From Gigantopelta aegis (Eukaryota; Mollusca; Gastropoda; Neomphalida; Peltospiridae), in assembly GCF_016097555.1 (NCBI RefSeq), contig NC_054702.1, positions 107,042,628 to 107,106,627 on the forward strand: a stretch of 64,000 bases of DNA. The letters run 5' to 3'. The position numbers and the translations under genes are program-made. Positions 49,001-58,111 of this stretch are shown here, piece after piece. Below the pieces are notes generated by a model. That model was not told the origin of the DNA. It was given only the letters and a program-made list of their open reading frames with translations, and ran no database searches. Every line of letters starts with the position of its first letter. Position 1 is the stretch's first letter.

Positions 49001-51373
49001 AAAGTTTGTTTATTGTCAGCTCTACTTACAGCCAGTTTTGAAATGATTCTAGGATCACATCCTTTAAACAAAAGGCAGGTGAAAACTATTGGATTAATGG
49101 AGTTAGTTACAGTTTCATAAAATAATACCACAGTGTTGATACCTGTAAGAGTTACACTCTGCGAGTATTTCAGCTGAATGATTTTGTCAAAAGCCGCATC
49201 AACGTCATCAAGTGTAAATAAATTGAAGTCTTCTGTGTTGTGTCGAGACTAAAAAAGGGAGTTAAAGTATCTTAAAGCAGACAAAAATATACTTGCCATG
49301 GTTAATATAATTCTAACATGTAAACAAAAAACAAAGCAAGAAATGAAATAGTCAAACTTCAATACTAAATTTGATGTTGGAAGAAGTTATTACTTACAGA
49401 AACGTGTGCTAATATAGAGCTACAACTAAACAAAAAATTATATTTTGAAGAATTGTTTTTAGTCAAACTTCAATACTAACTTTTATGTTGGAAGACGTTA
49501 TGCCATACCTGATAATGAATGAGTGAGTGAGTGAGTGAGTGAATATTTAATGACATCCCAGCACGAAAAATACATCAGCTATTGTGTGTCAACCTATGGT
49601 AAGCATACCTGATAAAGATCATACATAAACATCTGACCCATCTTGTAGACAGGATTGGTGGCGTAGATGGGACACGTGAGGCCACATTTCCCCACAAGGT
49701 AGGGCAGAGCGCCGAGATGTTGCTGGTCAGGATAGGACAGTAACACTGCATCTATCTGATGAAGATGACTAGGAGGAAAACATCAAATCACATTCATCAG
49801 TAATATGAGAGAAGATACTTAAATTCAAGTTACATGTACAAATAAGCATGTGCCTGTCAACGAGTTTGAAACTAATAAAACATAAGCATGATTACAAATG
49901 TCAACAAAGTAAATATAAGGAGTTTGAAATATACTGGTAATGTAATAATAAAATATTTTTCCTTGTAAAAACTGTGAGAAAGGTAAAACATACAAGTTCA
50001 GATAAGAATTGCCAAGACAAGTGACTGAGTTTACTTCTAGTCATTTGTATCTCAATCTGCTCTATGGCCACAACAATTGTGACTTGGAAATTTCATACAT
50101 CCGACAGTATGAGTATTGTATTATTTAAGCAGAAACAACTAACATGACAATGACAGTTTGGGACCAAGCAAAACATTTATGTATCTACATTAGGGTCTCC
50201 ACGAGTATTGGGCAAAGTCCGAGTCTAGCAAGACTTGTGTCCGTTCATAGGACTCGAGTATCCATGCAAGGAAGAGCACTCTCTTTTAATATTTTTTTAA
50301 TGTCATTTTGCCATATGCTTGCCGCTGGTTATATTGCAGACATGGAGGGAAAACAAAAGTCGAATGTCTGGAATGTAATACAATGGCATGATTTGGCATC
50401 CATGTTCAGTGCTGGAATTAAGATACATAATGCTATTTTACTTAGTCCTTGGTCTGATTTTCATCTATGGTCAACGACAGTCCATTTTCGGACCCTTGTT
50501 TTGGCTTCGTACACAATAAATAAAACATATCCAATGGTAATTTTTTCATATATTTGAGAAAAAAAAGTACTTTTTATTTCTTTCAACTTTTAAAACTTAA
50601 AATTAATATTGTGCCCATAATTATGTAAAAAAAAAAAAAATGGACCCGTAAACAGCGTTGTCTGCTTGTCATAGAAATTTGACATGGGTCAATGTTAGTA
50701 GACCAGTTTTTTATTTTAATGTGGCGAAGCATTGTAATAATATATCTAATTTTACATTTGAATGACATCAGTATTCCAATAATGTCAATTTGCATCTCCT
50801 TACAATCACCATAAACTGGGTACATGACGTTTCCGTTTTAAGAATGCTCGAAAAAATTCCAATGCTAAATTGTTATTGAAATTTTTTTGTTTGAACATTA
50901 CTAATGAACCTGAATGTGTTTGAAGAAAATCTTGTGATTAAAAAATTGTACCTTTTACGAAATATTGATTTCATATGAAATATTGATTTCATATGAAATT
51001 ATGTTAAGATATGCTATATTTATTGTGCAAGAAGCCAAAACAAGGGTGCAAAAAGTGACCGCCGTCGACCTTCATATAAGTGTTGGGTACTTGGGTCCAG
51101 GTCCAGTTTGACTCTTGAGTAATCAAGGCCCTAATCTACATATAGCACATGACTGAAATTTGATGTAGATAATGTGGTTTTTCGTAACAAATAACAGGAA
51201 TTCACTAATGTTAGTGATCAATACCGTTTCAACTCTGTGATGTACTCCATTGGGTAATCTTCATTCCACCCACAGTCGAGTAGAAATTTGAATTCATCCA
51301 CCTGCAGAAGATAGGAAGGTGGCGACTCATCGTTAGCTCCTGACAAGACTTGTAGTTTGATAATGGACGTCAT
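27579..51373 (-). CDS. CPSF2: CPSF2 (CPSF100), N-terminal 324 codons, eight exons
   Basis: Spliced minus-strand gene for the 100-kDa subunit of cleavage and polyadenylation specificity factor, nuclear partner of the CPSF73 endonuclease and symplekin in pre-mRNA 3'-end processing. Exons: 51225-51373, 49609-49768, 49143-49248, 48280-48409, 47869-47984, 45520-45608, 42673-42771, 27579-27701. They sum to 972 nt, all junctions are GT-AG and all phases agree. The protein starts [12 protein letters not shown] and follows the metallo-beta-lactamase fold: [10 protein letters not shown] (31-40), [32 protein letters not shown], then the start of the beta-CASP domain ([27 protein letters not shown]). The HxHxDH metal motif of the active paralogue is replaced by SYPDQQHLG, as expected for this inactive subunit. 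The remaining ~450 residues are absent from the window. No frameshift is seen. Confidence 0.97.
33763..34990. repeat. 613-bp higher-order repeat within the satellite
   Basis: A string of A and B units with private variants (GACTATTTAATGTTCACTATG, GGTGTTCAGTATG, CAATTTAGAAACAG) repeats after exactly 613 bp (33763 to 34376; 34050 to 34663). Shorter versions of the same block start at 36204 and 36754, 550 bp apart. Confidence 0.85.
37309..38040. repeat. 359-bp higher-order repeat within the satellite
   Basis: GTATTCAGTATGTTTTAGAG at 37321 recurs at 37680 followed by the same private variants (TTTCTAAGTAG, GACAGCATTC, GACATTATTTAG). This indicates recent tandem duplication of a ten- to eleven-unit block. 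Confidence 0.8.
41067..41217. mobile_element. 151-bp hairpin element with ~70-bp arms
   Basis: GAGATTATTACC starts the left arm and its complement ends the right arm. TTTCGGTATCGTCAATATCATATATTAGGAATA is mirrored almost perfectly around the centre GCGAGCCTTTGGCGAGC. It is a foldback MITE, or the terminal hairpin of the adjoining repeat E. Confidence 0.8.
41218..41682. mobile_element. Dispersed repeat E, copy 2
   Basis: 465 bp with 12-bp ends TTTATCATATAA / TTATATGATAAA. It is highly similar, in reverse, to 17984-18425. It keeps the perfect stem AAAGTATGTGAT / ATCACATACTTT (41615-41626 with 41636-41647). Confidence 0.75.
42673..42771 (-). CDS. CPSF2: CPSF2 coding exon 7
   Basis: Acceptor GTTTTTCAG, donor TCTCAG|GTAGCT; 33 whole codons. 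Encodes [20 protein letters not shown] then [13 protein letters not shown]. Its downstream intron is the satellite-filled intron 7. Confidence 0.97.
42809..43545. mobile_element. hAT-like non-autonomous element with 8-bp TSD
   Basis: Ends CAGGGCTCGAACTTAAG and the inverted CAGGACTCGAACTTATCG, flanked by the perfect duplication TTATACAT (42801-42808 and 43546-43553). This is the reference copy of the family also at 6641, 26285 and 63311. A LINE-like tail is inserted inside it. It lies in CPSF2 intron 6. Confidence 0.9.
43022..43420 (-). mobile_element. Probable LINE 3' end with (AAT)n tail
   Basis: Read in reverse, AGCTTTTGCTAACTAAATAAAGAATTTA runs into about 13 TTA/ATT repeats (43027-43064), the usual tail of jockey/CR1-type retroposons. 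No reverse transcriptase is present. The left boundary is uncertain. Confidence 0.45.
43842..44208. mobile_element. piggyBac-like MITE, TTAA target, copy 2
   Basis: Ends AGTGACAGACTCTAGTTTTTA and the inverted AGTCGCACTCTAGTTTCA, with TTAA at 43838-43841 and 44209-44212. Reverse-orientation relative of 15131-15484. Lies in CPSF2 intron 6. Confidence 0.8.
44213..45519. other. Rest of CPSF2 intron 6
   Basis: No gene. Around 44535-44910 a segment bounded by CAGTGTTCTCACTGGG and CCGCCCCCCTTAAATGGAG looks like another mobile insertion, with GC-rich ends, but its ends do not pair well. A foldback lies at 45048-45175. Confidence 0.4.
45048..45175. mobile_element. Foldback MITE with ~60-bp arms
   Basis: TTTCAAAGCTATATTAGTG and GTAAAACCATCATAGGCTATGA pair with the inverted second half (TTTCGAAGCTATCTTAGCA, ATAAAACCATCGTAGGCTATGA). 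A related CTAAGATACCTTCAAAAATA word adjoins the element ending at 47580. Confidence 0.7.
45520..45608 (-). CDS. CPSF2: CPSF2 coding exon 6
   Basis: Acceptor TCTCTTTCAG, donor TTACTT|GTAAGA. Encodes [20 protein letters not shown] then RMLELAHLL; beta-CASP domain entry. Confidence 0.96.
46122..47580. mobile_element. 1.46-kb TIR element TGTGACCC in CPSF2 intron 5
   Basis: Inverted ends of about 40 bp: TGTGACCCACCCTGGCGAAT and TGTGACCCGCTCTGGCGAAA, followed by CAGTCACATGTCGCA / CAGTCGCATGTCGCA. TA lies outside both ends. The minus strand carries short degraded coding-like bits (residues [12 protein letters not shown]; a basic [16 protein letters not shown] frame), possibly a transposase relic, but none is intact. 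It makes up 65% of the 2.26-kb intron. Confidence 0.8.
47869..47984 (-). CDS. CPSF2: CPSF2 coding exon 5
   Basis: Acceptor TTTTGTCAG, donor CTGATGA|GTAAGT. Encodes [20 protein letters not shown] then [18 protein letters not shown]. Confidence 0.96.
48280..48409 (-). CDS. CPSF2: CPSF2 coding exon 4
   Basis: Acceptor CTGTGCAG, donor GAAAG|GTAATG. Encodes [20 protein letters not shown] and the [19 protein letters not shown] strand, a very conserved CPSF2 block. Confidence 0.97.
49143..49248 (-). CDS. CPSF2: CPSF2 coding exon 3
   Basis: Acceptor TTTTTTAG, donor TTACAG|GTATCA. Encodes [19 protein letters not shown] and on to QSVTLT; enters in phase 0 and leaves with 1 nt. Confidence 0.97.
49511..49543. 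repeat. (GAGT)n microsatellite in CPSF2 intron 2
   Basis: About six GAGT units within the 360-bp intron. Confidence 0.9.
49609..49768 (-). CDS. CPSF2: CPSF2 coding exon 2
   Basis: Acceptor CCTCCTAG, donor ATCAG|GTATGC. Encodes [19 protein letters not shown] through [16 protein letters not shown], the degenerate metal-site motif of the metallo-beta-lactamase fold. Confidence 0.97.
50191..51133. mobile_element. 943-bp hAT-like element with perfect 8-bp TSD
   Basis: Starts TAGGGTCTCCACGAGTA and ends with the inverted TAGGGCCTTGATTACTC. ATCTACAT is present on both sides (50183-50190 and 51134-51141). It fills most of CPSF2 intron 1 (1456 bp). The 137-codon plus frame inside has no transposase features. 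Confidence 0.9.
51225..51373 (-). CDS. CPSF2: CPSF2 coding exon 1
   Basis: ATG at 51373 down to donor AAACG|GTAT; 49 codons plus 2 nt. MTSIIKL is the conserved CPSF2 N-terminus. An acceptor CTATCTTTCAG ends at 51410, so 51374-51409 is 5' UTR in the same exon. Confidence 0.96.
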
Positions 51374-51519
51374 TGTGCTATGAATGACACTTCTGCCAAC
51401 TCAGATCTACTGAAAGATAGAGAAAGATGTACGGCAGATGTAGCAAACAAGTATAAAAGAAAATATAAAGTGTTTTGTAAATGAACAGATATGGCACTCT
51501 CAGTAACAATTAGGTGTAA

Positions 51520-52055
51520 ACAAAAAAGGTTGTTTTGTAAAGCAACACCACTAGAGCACATTGATATATTAATCATTGGCTATTGGATGTCAAACATTTG
51601 GTAATTTTGACATATAGTCTTAGAGAGGAAATCTGTTACATTTTTCCATTAGTAGCAAAAGGAAAGAAATGTTTTATTTAACAACGCACTCAACACATTT
51701 TATTTTACAGTTATATGGCATCAGACATATGGATAAGGACCACACAGAGATTGAGATAGGAAACCAGCTGTTGCCACTTCATGGGCTACTCTTTTCGATT
51801 AGCAGCAAGGGATCTTTTATATGCATCATCCCAGACAGGATAACACATACCACGGCCTTTGATATACCAGTCGTGGTGCACTGGCTGAAACGAGAAATAG
51901 CCCAATGGGCCCACTGACGGGGATCGATCCCAGACCGACCGTGCATCAAGCGAGCACTGTACCACTGAGCTACGTCCCACCCCACCACTAGTAGCAAAAC
52001 AAATATTTTATATGCACCATCCCATAGACAGGATAGCACATACCACAGCCGTAGC
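51520..52055 (-). mobile_element. V-tail SINE interrupted by a second SINE
   Basis: Reverse-orientation SINE tail and body (51520-51660) continues at 51989-52055 after a 328-bp insertion. It includes GGTGTTGCTTTACAAAAC, ATGTTTGACATCCAATAGCC and, on the far side, the TGTGGTATGTGCTATCCTGT body. Confidence 0.85.
51661..51988 (-). mobile_element. Full-length tRNA-headed SINE
   Basis: In reverse: head GTGGGGTGGGACGTAGCTCA with box A TAGCTCAGTGGTA (51960-51972) and box B-like CTGGGATCGATCCCCG (51918-51933), body GGTATGTGTTATCCTGTCTG, and the tail AAATAAAATGTGTTGAGTGCG to AAACATTTCTTTCC. An exact 11-bp duplication TAGTAGCAAAA (51650-51660 and 51989-51999) marks the insertion. It is transcribable by Pol III in principle. 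Confidence 0.95.
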
Positions 52056-52084
52056 CATATATCTCATAATGTAGTTCTCTGAGC

Positions 52085-52390
52085 CAAGACTTCTAGATTA
52101 TGGTAGCCCCACTCCCATGGCTAGTGAAAACAAGTGTCAAATGTTGCAGTTAAGTCTATTTTGTAAATATGAATATCCTGCAACCCACTCACACACCACC
52201 CTCCAATGTTAGTATTTTCAACCTACATCTCTCTCTTTAGGTGACATATATCTGATTTTTACTATTATTTGGTATAATTGTATCAACTTAAAGTAAAGAA
52301 GGACTAGTGAATTTTTAATCATGGCTAGTAAATTTTTTAAATCACTGATCCCAAGGCTAGTGGATTTTTATAAAAATTCTAGAAGCCTTG
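52085..52390 (-). mobile_element. Family-X MITE copy
   Basis: 306 bp, reverse of 61186-61523. Ends CAAGACTTCTAGATTATGG and TCTAGAAGCCTTG, with TCTGAGC / TCCGAGC on the two sides, a 7-bp duplication with one mismatch. Confidence 0.8.
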
Positions 52391-53993
52391 TCCGAGCTAA
52401 TCAGGTCATATATCAGTGTATATCGCTTTGTTGGCCATTAGCAGACTTTTCTTGTCTTTAAATATCTATACCATCCTAGAAAAGGGGTCAGCTAACAAAT
52501 AGTCAACAAAAAGCGTCTGAGAAAAAAAAAAAATACTGTATAAAAATGCATCACTAGTGAAAACTTGTCATCTATTATTCACTTCAATGGTTTACCATTA
52601 CACAATTTAACCAGTATTTTTAGCAACCTCAAGTATGTTCCATACTAGTACCTATTTGTCTGTTTTAACACAATAAATGCTTTATTTTATTTGGACACTG
52701 AAAACATATTTATTTATTGTTCTGTCATGTTGGCGATCTCTGGCTGAAAAAACTTATTTGGCGACAAATTTGTCATGTGATTTTATGAAGATAGAAATAA
52801 AAGAACACAACGATGTTAGAGGATCTGCTTTAAAAAAAAAATTCTGACATCTCGATATCTTTATTAAAATATAATATTTGTACTTTGATCGGTCCACCTG
52901 AAACAAATGACCATGAATGACATATCGTTCTATCAATATACACTTGTGTCTGATTCAACTGTATTAAAATTGAATTGGCTTGTAAAACATACTAGCCTTT
53001 TTGTACCAGATATTGAGAGGCCTATCCACTGAATCAGATAATACACAACAAGCTTTTGTTTTTGGGAGGATTTGCTTTTAAACTTTAACTTTTGTATTTT
53101 GATACTTACTTGTTTGAACAATATTGTTAATGAAAATGTTCTAGAAGTGTGAAGAAAAACCTCACAGATGAATGACAAGCAGACAACAACAAATTGGATG
53201 TTAATTGTGTGAACCATATACGAGAAAATAAAGTTTTGGAACGAGTTGGAAGCATAACGCAGTTAGGGACGTTGACGATACTGGACGGTCTACTGGACTG
53301 TCTACACAGTTACTGTGAGACTTGGAACGTAAAGAAACGGTAGGTGGCGTATTACTTTAAAAAGGAGAGAAAAACACAAATGGCACGACTTCATAGAGAC
53401 AACGACTCAACAGACTTAATTATTTTAATTTTGCCAAATTTAAGAAATTAAAATTAAAATGCTTTTTAAATTCGCAATTGCCGAAATGGCGAATTTCACG
53501 AATGACTGAGCTTGCCCTGTAGGTGTAAACAGTAAGATCTGATCTCAGTCAAACCGTGTGTTTTTACTTCTTACCGGTTACCTTTTAAAGTATAAAGTTT
53601 AATGAAATAAACAAATCCATCAAATTAACTTCTTTCGGCTTCGAGCCATAGCGGGTAAAGGGAGGTAACGCACGTTCGAGCAATAGCGGGTAAAGGGAGG
53701 TAACGCAGGTATTAAAAAAAAGAAAAAAAGAGTTCAAGTCTAATAACCGGATTTAACCAAAAAAAATAAAAAAATCGCATCGAATAAGCAGACTTCAATT
53801 TAAAATAATAATAATATATTTTTTAAATATCTTAAAGCTCAATTTCTCTAGTCCACGTTTGTAGACACAATACCAAATATAGGTTAATTAAAATAATTGT
53901 AAAAGGCTAAAGCATAATAATAACTGTTTGGCAATGATTATTTTTGGTTTCCATGAATTGGGTAATAATTTAAGGCCTAGGCAAATACTTACT
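52391..53993. other. Probable CPSF2 5' UTR intron
   Basis: AT-rich with no coding sequence. A second consensus donor (CAAACAA|GTAAGTATC on the minus strand, exon edge 53110) is an alternative 5' UTR exon end. A 35-bp duplication lies at 53642-53709. Confidence 0.35.
53642..53709. repeat. 35-bp direct duplication
   Basis: Two adjacent copies of CGAGCCATAGCGGGTAAAGG-GAGGTAACGCACGTT with two or three differences; GC-richer than the surroundings. Confidence 0.85.
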
Positions 53994-54140
53994 TGATTTA
54001 GCAATTTATGTTGAATCGTATCCAGTCAACATGTTCCCGAGATCTAACGTCTTCGGGTCATAACGCCCTCGCCAAGATAACCATTTTGTGTATAACAATT
54101 TAATCGATACAACATAAAAACACGACATTCTTCAGTGGAG
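53994..54140 (-). promoter_or_regulatory. Candidate CPSF2 first (non-coding) exon and promoter
   Basis: On the minus strand GATACGATTCAACATAAATTGCTAAATCAA runs into a consensus donor GTAAGTATT at 53992. The segment before it (GGCGAGGGCGTTATGACCCG, AAGACGTTAGATCTCGGG) is locally CG-rich in an AT-rich region, as expected of a promoter-proximal exon. It would splice to the acceptor at 51410. There is no transcript evidence. Confidence 0.35.
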
Positions 54141-54264
54141 AAGTTAGCAGTAATTCCAAAAAGCTTGCGCCTACCCACCATAATCATTTATAAGGAGTAA
54201 AAATAACCCAGTTAAATTTAGTACACATTTGTAATATGAATTTGAAACGCATGCACACATAGAC

Positions 54265-54718
54265 ACTGGCGTAGGAAGCGGGGGGTGGGGGTGGGGGTGG
54301 GGGGGCAAGGGGCCCCCACTTTTCAGATATTTTGTTGCTTTATAATAGTGTAAAAGTGTGTAAATATAAACTAATGGAGAATGTACGAGGGTGTGTGGAT
54401 TCCTGAAAAATAATTCACGAACGTCATAGTTGATGGGGGTTTTTATGGCTCTACACTTCTGGCAATATTTGCTTTTACCTAAATATTAATATCACTAGTA
54501 ATAAGGCTTAAATTACATATGTATTTGTTGATTCAGATGTTTGTTCATCATGTATATTTATGATACTGTTACTGCAGATAAATGTATATTATATTGTTAT
54601 TTTTGCTCTGCCCATATTCGGGTGTTATGCAAATAAATTATTCTTATTCTTATAAAAGTGTGCCCCCACCCCCCCCCCCCCCCCACACACACTTTTTGGC
54701 ACCTTCCTACGCCACTGA
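54265..54718. mobile_element. Poly-G foldback element, interrupted copy
   Basis: TGGCGTAGGAAGC followed by G runs at the left and CCCC...CTTCCTACGCCA at the right. The inner words ACTTTTCAGATATTTTG and TAAAAGTGTG match 63379-63531. Between the halves sits extra sequence including the GCTCTGCCCATATTCGGGTG / GCAAATAAATTATTCTTATT segment that recurs in reverse at 55855-55925. Confidence 0.7.
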
Positions 54719-54739
54719 TAGGGGCCTACATACGTTTGA

Positions 54740-54918
54740 AGACAACCACAGACATCAATACACTTAGTCCCACATCACCTTCACGCCAGAACACACGCAT
54801 ACATGTACCCCACTCAATCCCCTCCCAGCACTTTACTACACATAAAAAGCATCCGGTTGGAGGAACTATGTAACGAAGAACAAAAACGGCCGGTTCAAAC
54901 CCCAAAATGAAATAAATT
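54740..54918 (+). promoter_or_regulatory. Probable promoter and 5' leader with a two-codon uORF
   Basis: Lies between the poly-G element and the start codon of the two-exon gene. Directly before the start, ATG AAA TAA (54907-54915) is a minimal upstream ORF ending 3 nt before the main ATG. Its position so close to the start could limit initiation. No TATA box is evident. Confidence 0.4.
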
Positions 54919-57897
54919 ATGCCGTCATTAAAGAAAAGACTTAAATCACTGGAACTTAAAATTACAAGGTTTGTACAACTTTCTAGCATATAAAATAAAT
55001 AGGTTAAATGATTTTTCTAATGCTGGTAGCCTATATCTATAGTCTGATCTACGTGACCGTGACCTTGTCAGTTGTCTAGTCCGTCCCATCATTCTATTAA
55101 AAAATGTTTTTTTGTTTTTACTATTAATTTCAGTTTTATTTCACGTAACAAGAAAAGTAAAAGTGTTTTGGAAATAACAAAAAAAGTACTATTTTTGTAT
55201 GCAGTTTAGAAAACAATCGGTTCAGAAATAAATAACTTATAGTAAATTTCATAGTATGAAAAAAAGGCGTTCCCAGTGGGAAGGATTATAAGTGATATAG
55301 TGATGCAATCAATCAATTTTTATTTCTTTATATATGAATAAAAAGTAAAGTTTGTTTTATTTAACGACGCCACTAGAGTACATTGATTTTTAATCTTATC
55401 ATCGGCTATTGGACGTCAAATTTATGGTCATTCTGACACTGTTTTTAGAGGAAACCCTCTGTCGCCACATAGGCTACTCTTCTTTACGACAGGCAGCAAG
55501 GGATCTTTTATTTGCGCTTCCCACAGGCAGGATAGCACAAACCATGGCCTTTGTTGAACCAGTTATGGATCACTGGTCGGTGCAAGTGGTTTACACCTAC
55601 CCATTGAGCCTTGCGGAGCACTCACTCAGGGTTTGGAGTCGGTATCTGGATTAAAAATCCCATGCCTCGACTGGGATCCGAACCCAGTACCTACCAGCCT
55701 GTAGACCGATGGCCTGCCACGACGCCACCGAGGCCGGTCTTATATATGAATAATGCAAAGAACATGGTACATTTTAAAACATAAGTAAGACATTTTTTAA
55801 TAAGAACATATATACAGTCATGTATGGATTTTAAGTGAATAATGGCACATAAGTCATAAGAATAAGAATAATTTATTTGCATAACACCCGCATATGGGCA
55901 GAGCAAATACAACTCATGTTGTATATAATTTAGATGGTTTAATAATAATTAATAAAACTATGCTGCTTATACTGTAGTCTGGAGGGACGTAGTAAGTGTG
56001 GGTTAAGAAAAGTAATGCCTTAATGTGCCCCGTTCACTACTTATATTGAGGTAGAGGATCTGGAAAGTTCTGTTTACATTTCATAACATGCCTGTCCAAC
56101 TATAAATGATACGTGAGCTGGGCAGTCTAGGAGGGGAAAAAAAATTCCATGTCAGTTAGGCAGGTAAAATCTGGACAGTGTATTTCTATTTTGATGTACA
56201 TAATATATTCCTAAGGGTTACATTTGAGGGACATTTTGTCCTTTACACCCTGATTACACAGACGGGGCTGTCCAACATGCGAGGATGGGTGGGGAGTAAT
56301 ACGACAAACGTTACGAAACATTATAGGGCAGAGGGAGGTGAGTTTGTTATGAGTTACATAAATACATTACTGAACCAAACCAAACCAAAATACAAACAGA
56401 AAATCCAAGTATGTCATTAGGCCTATAATGGAGAAAGCGTGGGTATGCGGGTGTTATGTTCTTTTATGGGGGGGGGGGGGGGGGGGGGGGGGGGGGTAGC
56501 ATGTATGCATGAAGAGTGGTATATATATATATATATATATATAAAGAAGTTAATGCAATTATTTTCAGTTCGGGTAGAGGGGCAGTCTATAATAATAATA
56601 ATAATAATAATATACTATGGTCTCAATTTAACATGCTCTGAATTATTGCAGGTTTTACAGAAAGAAGAAGGCTAAAGTCGCACACCATGCGGGAGTAACA
56701 CCACCACCTTGGAGTGAAAGAAAGAAATACATAATTACGAGTGGAATTCGAGAACATTGTGAAATAAACGGCTCAGCCCGATTAATTTTTCGACAACAAA
56801 GATTACCCGGAGATGCTGACAAACTAATGTATGTCTGTAGGTTGGAACCGGAATCTCCGCAAAATGGTAAAACTTTGGGAATTCACAGTACACCGACTAA
56901 CTTACAATCACATATGTACAAAAACAGTGATTATTTTATGCAAACTATTCTATCCAACTGTAATCAAAGTGCGGATTGCAGGTGTCAGTCTCACGATGGT
57001 ATGTTTGATTACAAGAAAAGCGGCTTTCAAAGCAACCCATCAAACATATATGGCACCAACAAAATTATTAACAACATTTCTCATAATAATGTTTGTCCTG
57101 TTTCGTTAATGCAAATAACAGAATCTATGAACGATGGGAGTTTTGTCAAGTACATCCCAGTGAAAGAAGAATACGGCTGGGTCTATCCAAGGTATTTGGT
57201 GGACGAACAAAGTCCTGCGTCTTGGTTTGATATCCAGTGCTGGTACCAACAGTACAAGCTTCACAAAGCTTTTCAGCCTCTTCAGAATTCAACTGACGGT
57301 GCTAAATCAACTAGTGATGTGGGTACTGCAGATGCCAGTTTGAGTATTTATGATGACAGTATGATGAATCTTGACATGTGGTGTACGGGAGATGTTGTGG
57401 TTGAAGGGAAATCCTACGAAATAACCGACGACCTCGCCGACCACCCCAGGTTTGGCCTGGCTGCCAACCAGGATTACCTCAATCTGCTGGTGGAACAGAA
57501 TTCATCAAACACGTGGCTGTGTCACATGCAGTTCTTCTTCTGTGACAATTCCAAACGCCATCTTTTCCAGATAAAGAGTGAATTGTTGGTGTCATGCATG
57601 CAAGCATTTGTTCAAAAAGATGCAGACTTTGAAGTCTTGTGGGTTGACGACATCAAGAAGATTCTTCCAGAAAAGGAAACAATAGCTAGTTTTTTCGGTG
57701 AAAATGAGAAACTTGTGTCCGCCATTGAGCAGCAAATCACGAATGCCAAGGCTGTGCTCTACGTGACGGAAAAGGCGTCCATCTTGTTACGTCACCCAGA
57801 CACGTGTTTTCTTAGCTCACTGGCGAGGTCAGCGGGACTTAAAAGGAGTGAGCTGGTCGTACTTCCTCTAGACATAAAGCCAGAAGCTGAAGCATAA
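54919..57897 (+). CDS. Unrecognised 431-residue protein, two exons
   Basis: CDS = 54919-54968 joined to 56652-57897. Exon 1 encodes MPSLKKRLKSLELKIT plus AG and ends at ACAAG|GTTTGT; exon 2 follows ATTATTGCAG and supplies G, giving an exact in-phase Arg. The total is 1296 nt including TAA. The open frame clearly extends 5' of the internal ATG at 56827, which is therefore not the start. N-terminus: strongly basic (KKRLKSLELK, FYRKKKAK), possibly nuclear-targeting or RNA/DNA-binding. Residues ~45-60 read INGSARLIFRQQRLPGD. A Cys/His-rich patch CNQSADCRCQSH lies at ~120-131. A conserved-looking globular C-terminal half runs from ~262 (VVVEGKSYEITDDLADHPRF) to the end, with AVLYVTEKASILLRHPDTC near 384-402. 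No signal peptide or membrane segment. I do not recognise the family and assign no function. Confidence 0.8.
55140..55300. mobile_element. Fragment of the 20006-21769 element family
   Basis: AGAAAACAATCGGTTCAGAAA and AATAACTTATAGTAAATTTCATAG and GCGTTCCCAGTGGGA match the segment near 21145-21260 with few changes. Intron 1 of the two-exon gene. Confidence 0.65.
55345..55737 (-). mobile_element. tRNA-headed SINE, third head type
   Basis: In reverse: head CCTCGGTGGCGTCGTGGCAG with box B GGGTTCGGATCCCAGTCG, then ATTTTTAATCCAGATACCGA, body CCTTGCTGCCTGTCGTAAAG and the V-type tail ending AAATAAAACAAACTTTACTTT. Related copies at 58862 and 63156. Confidence 0.9.
55855..55925. repeat. Short dispersed repeat, inverted match to 54570-54650
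   Basis: AAGAATAAGAATAATTTATTTG then CATAACACCCGCATATGGGCAG; an inverted near-copy lies about 1.2 kb upstream, so the flanking exon 1 of the two-exon gene sits between inverted repeats. Confidence 0.7.
55926..56651. repeat. Intron 1 remainder with poly-G, AT and AAT microsatellites
   Basis: Poly-G of about 32 nt at 56466-56497, (TA)n at about 56520-56543, (AAT)n at 56589-56612. The glycine-rich frame at 56439-56675 is an artefact of these. Confidence 0.9.
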
Positions 57898-57946
57898 GCA
57901 TGAAGGCAGCATACTTCGTGTGTGTACATATATATACATATAGTCA

Positions 57947-58111
57947 AATAAATTTTTATATAATGTTAGATTCTAATCATTGTTGACGTTTCTTGATACA
58001 GAATAGTGTGATGATTTATTTTTGAATGGAAATCTTTTGTTAACTATTTTCTTATGTTGATAATCAATGTTTTAAAATGACTGTCATTATGAGATGTTTT
58101 CGACTAATAAA
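57947..58111 (+). terminator. Poly(A) signals of the 431-residue protein gene
   Basis: AATAAA at 57947-57952, 50 nt after the stop, and a second at 58106-58111. Either could define the mRNA end. Confidence 0.6.

Noticed and set aside
50144..50557. 137-codon open frame on the plus strand
   Set aside because: Spans the left end of the hAT-like element in CPSF2 intron 1, with no domain or homologous motif.
51918..51972. tRNA gene with box A and box B
   Set aside because: It is the head of a SINE: no cloverleaf closure, immediately followed by the SINE body and tail, flanked by an 11-bp insertion duplication. The same applies to the heads at 16.9-17.1, 55.7, 58.9, 59.6 and 63.2 kb.
56827..57897. 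Gene start at the ATG of 56827
   Set aside because: The frame is open and protein-like back to an acceptor at 56651, and a 50-nt upstream exon fits in phase, so this Met is internal (residue 76).
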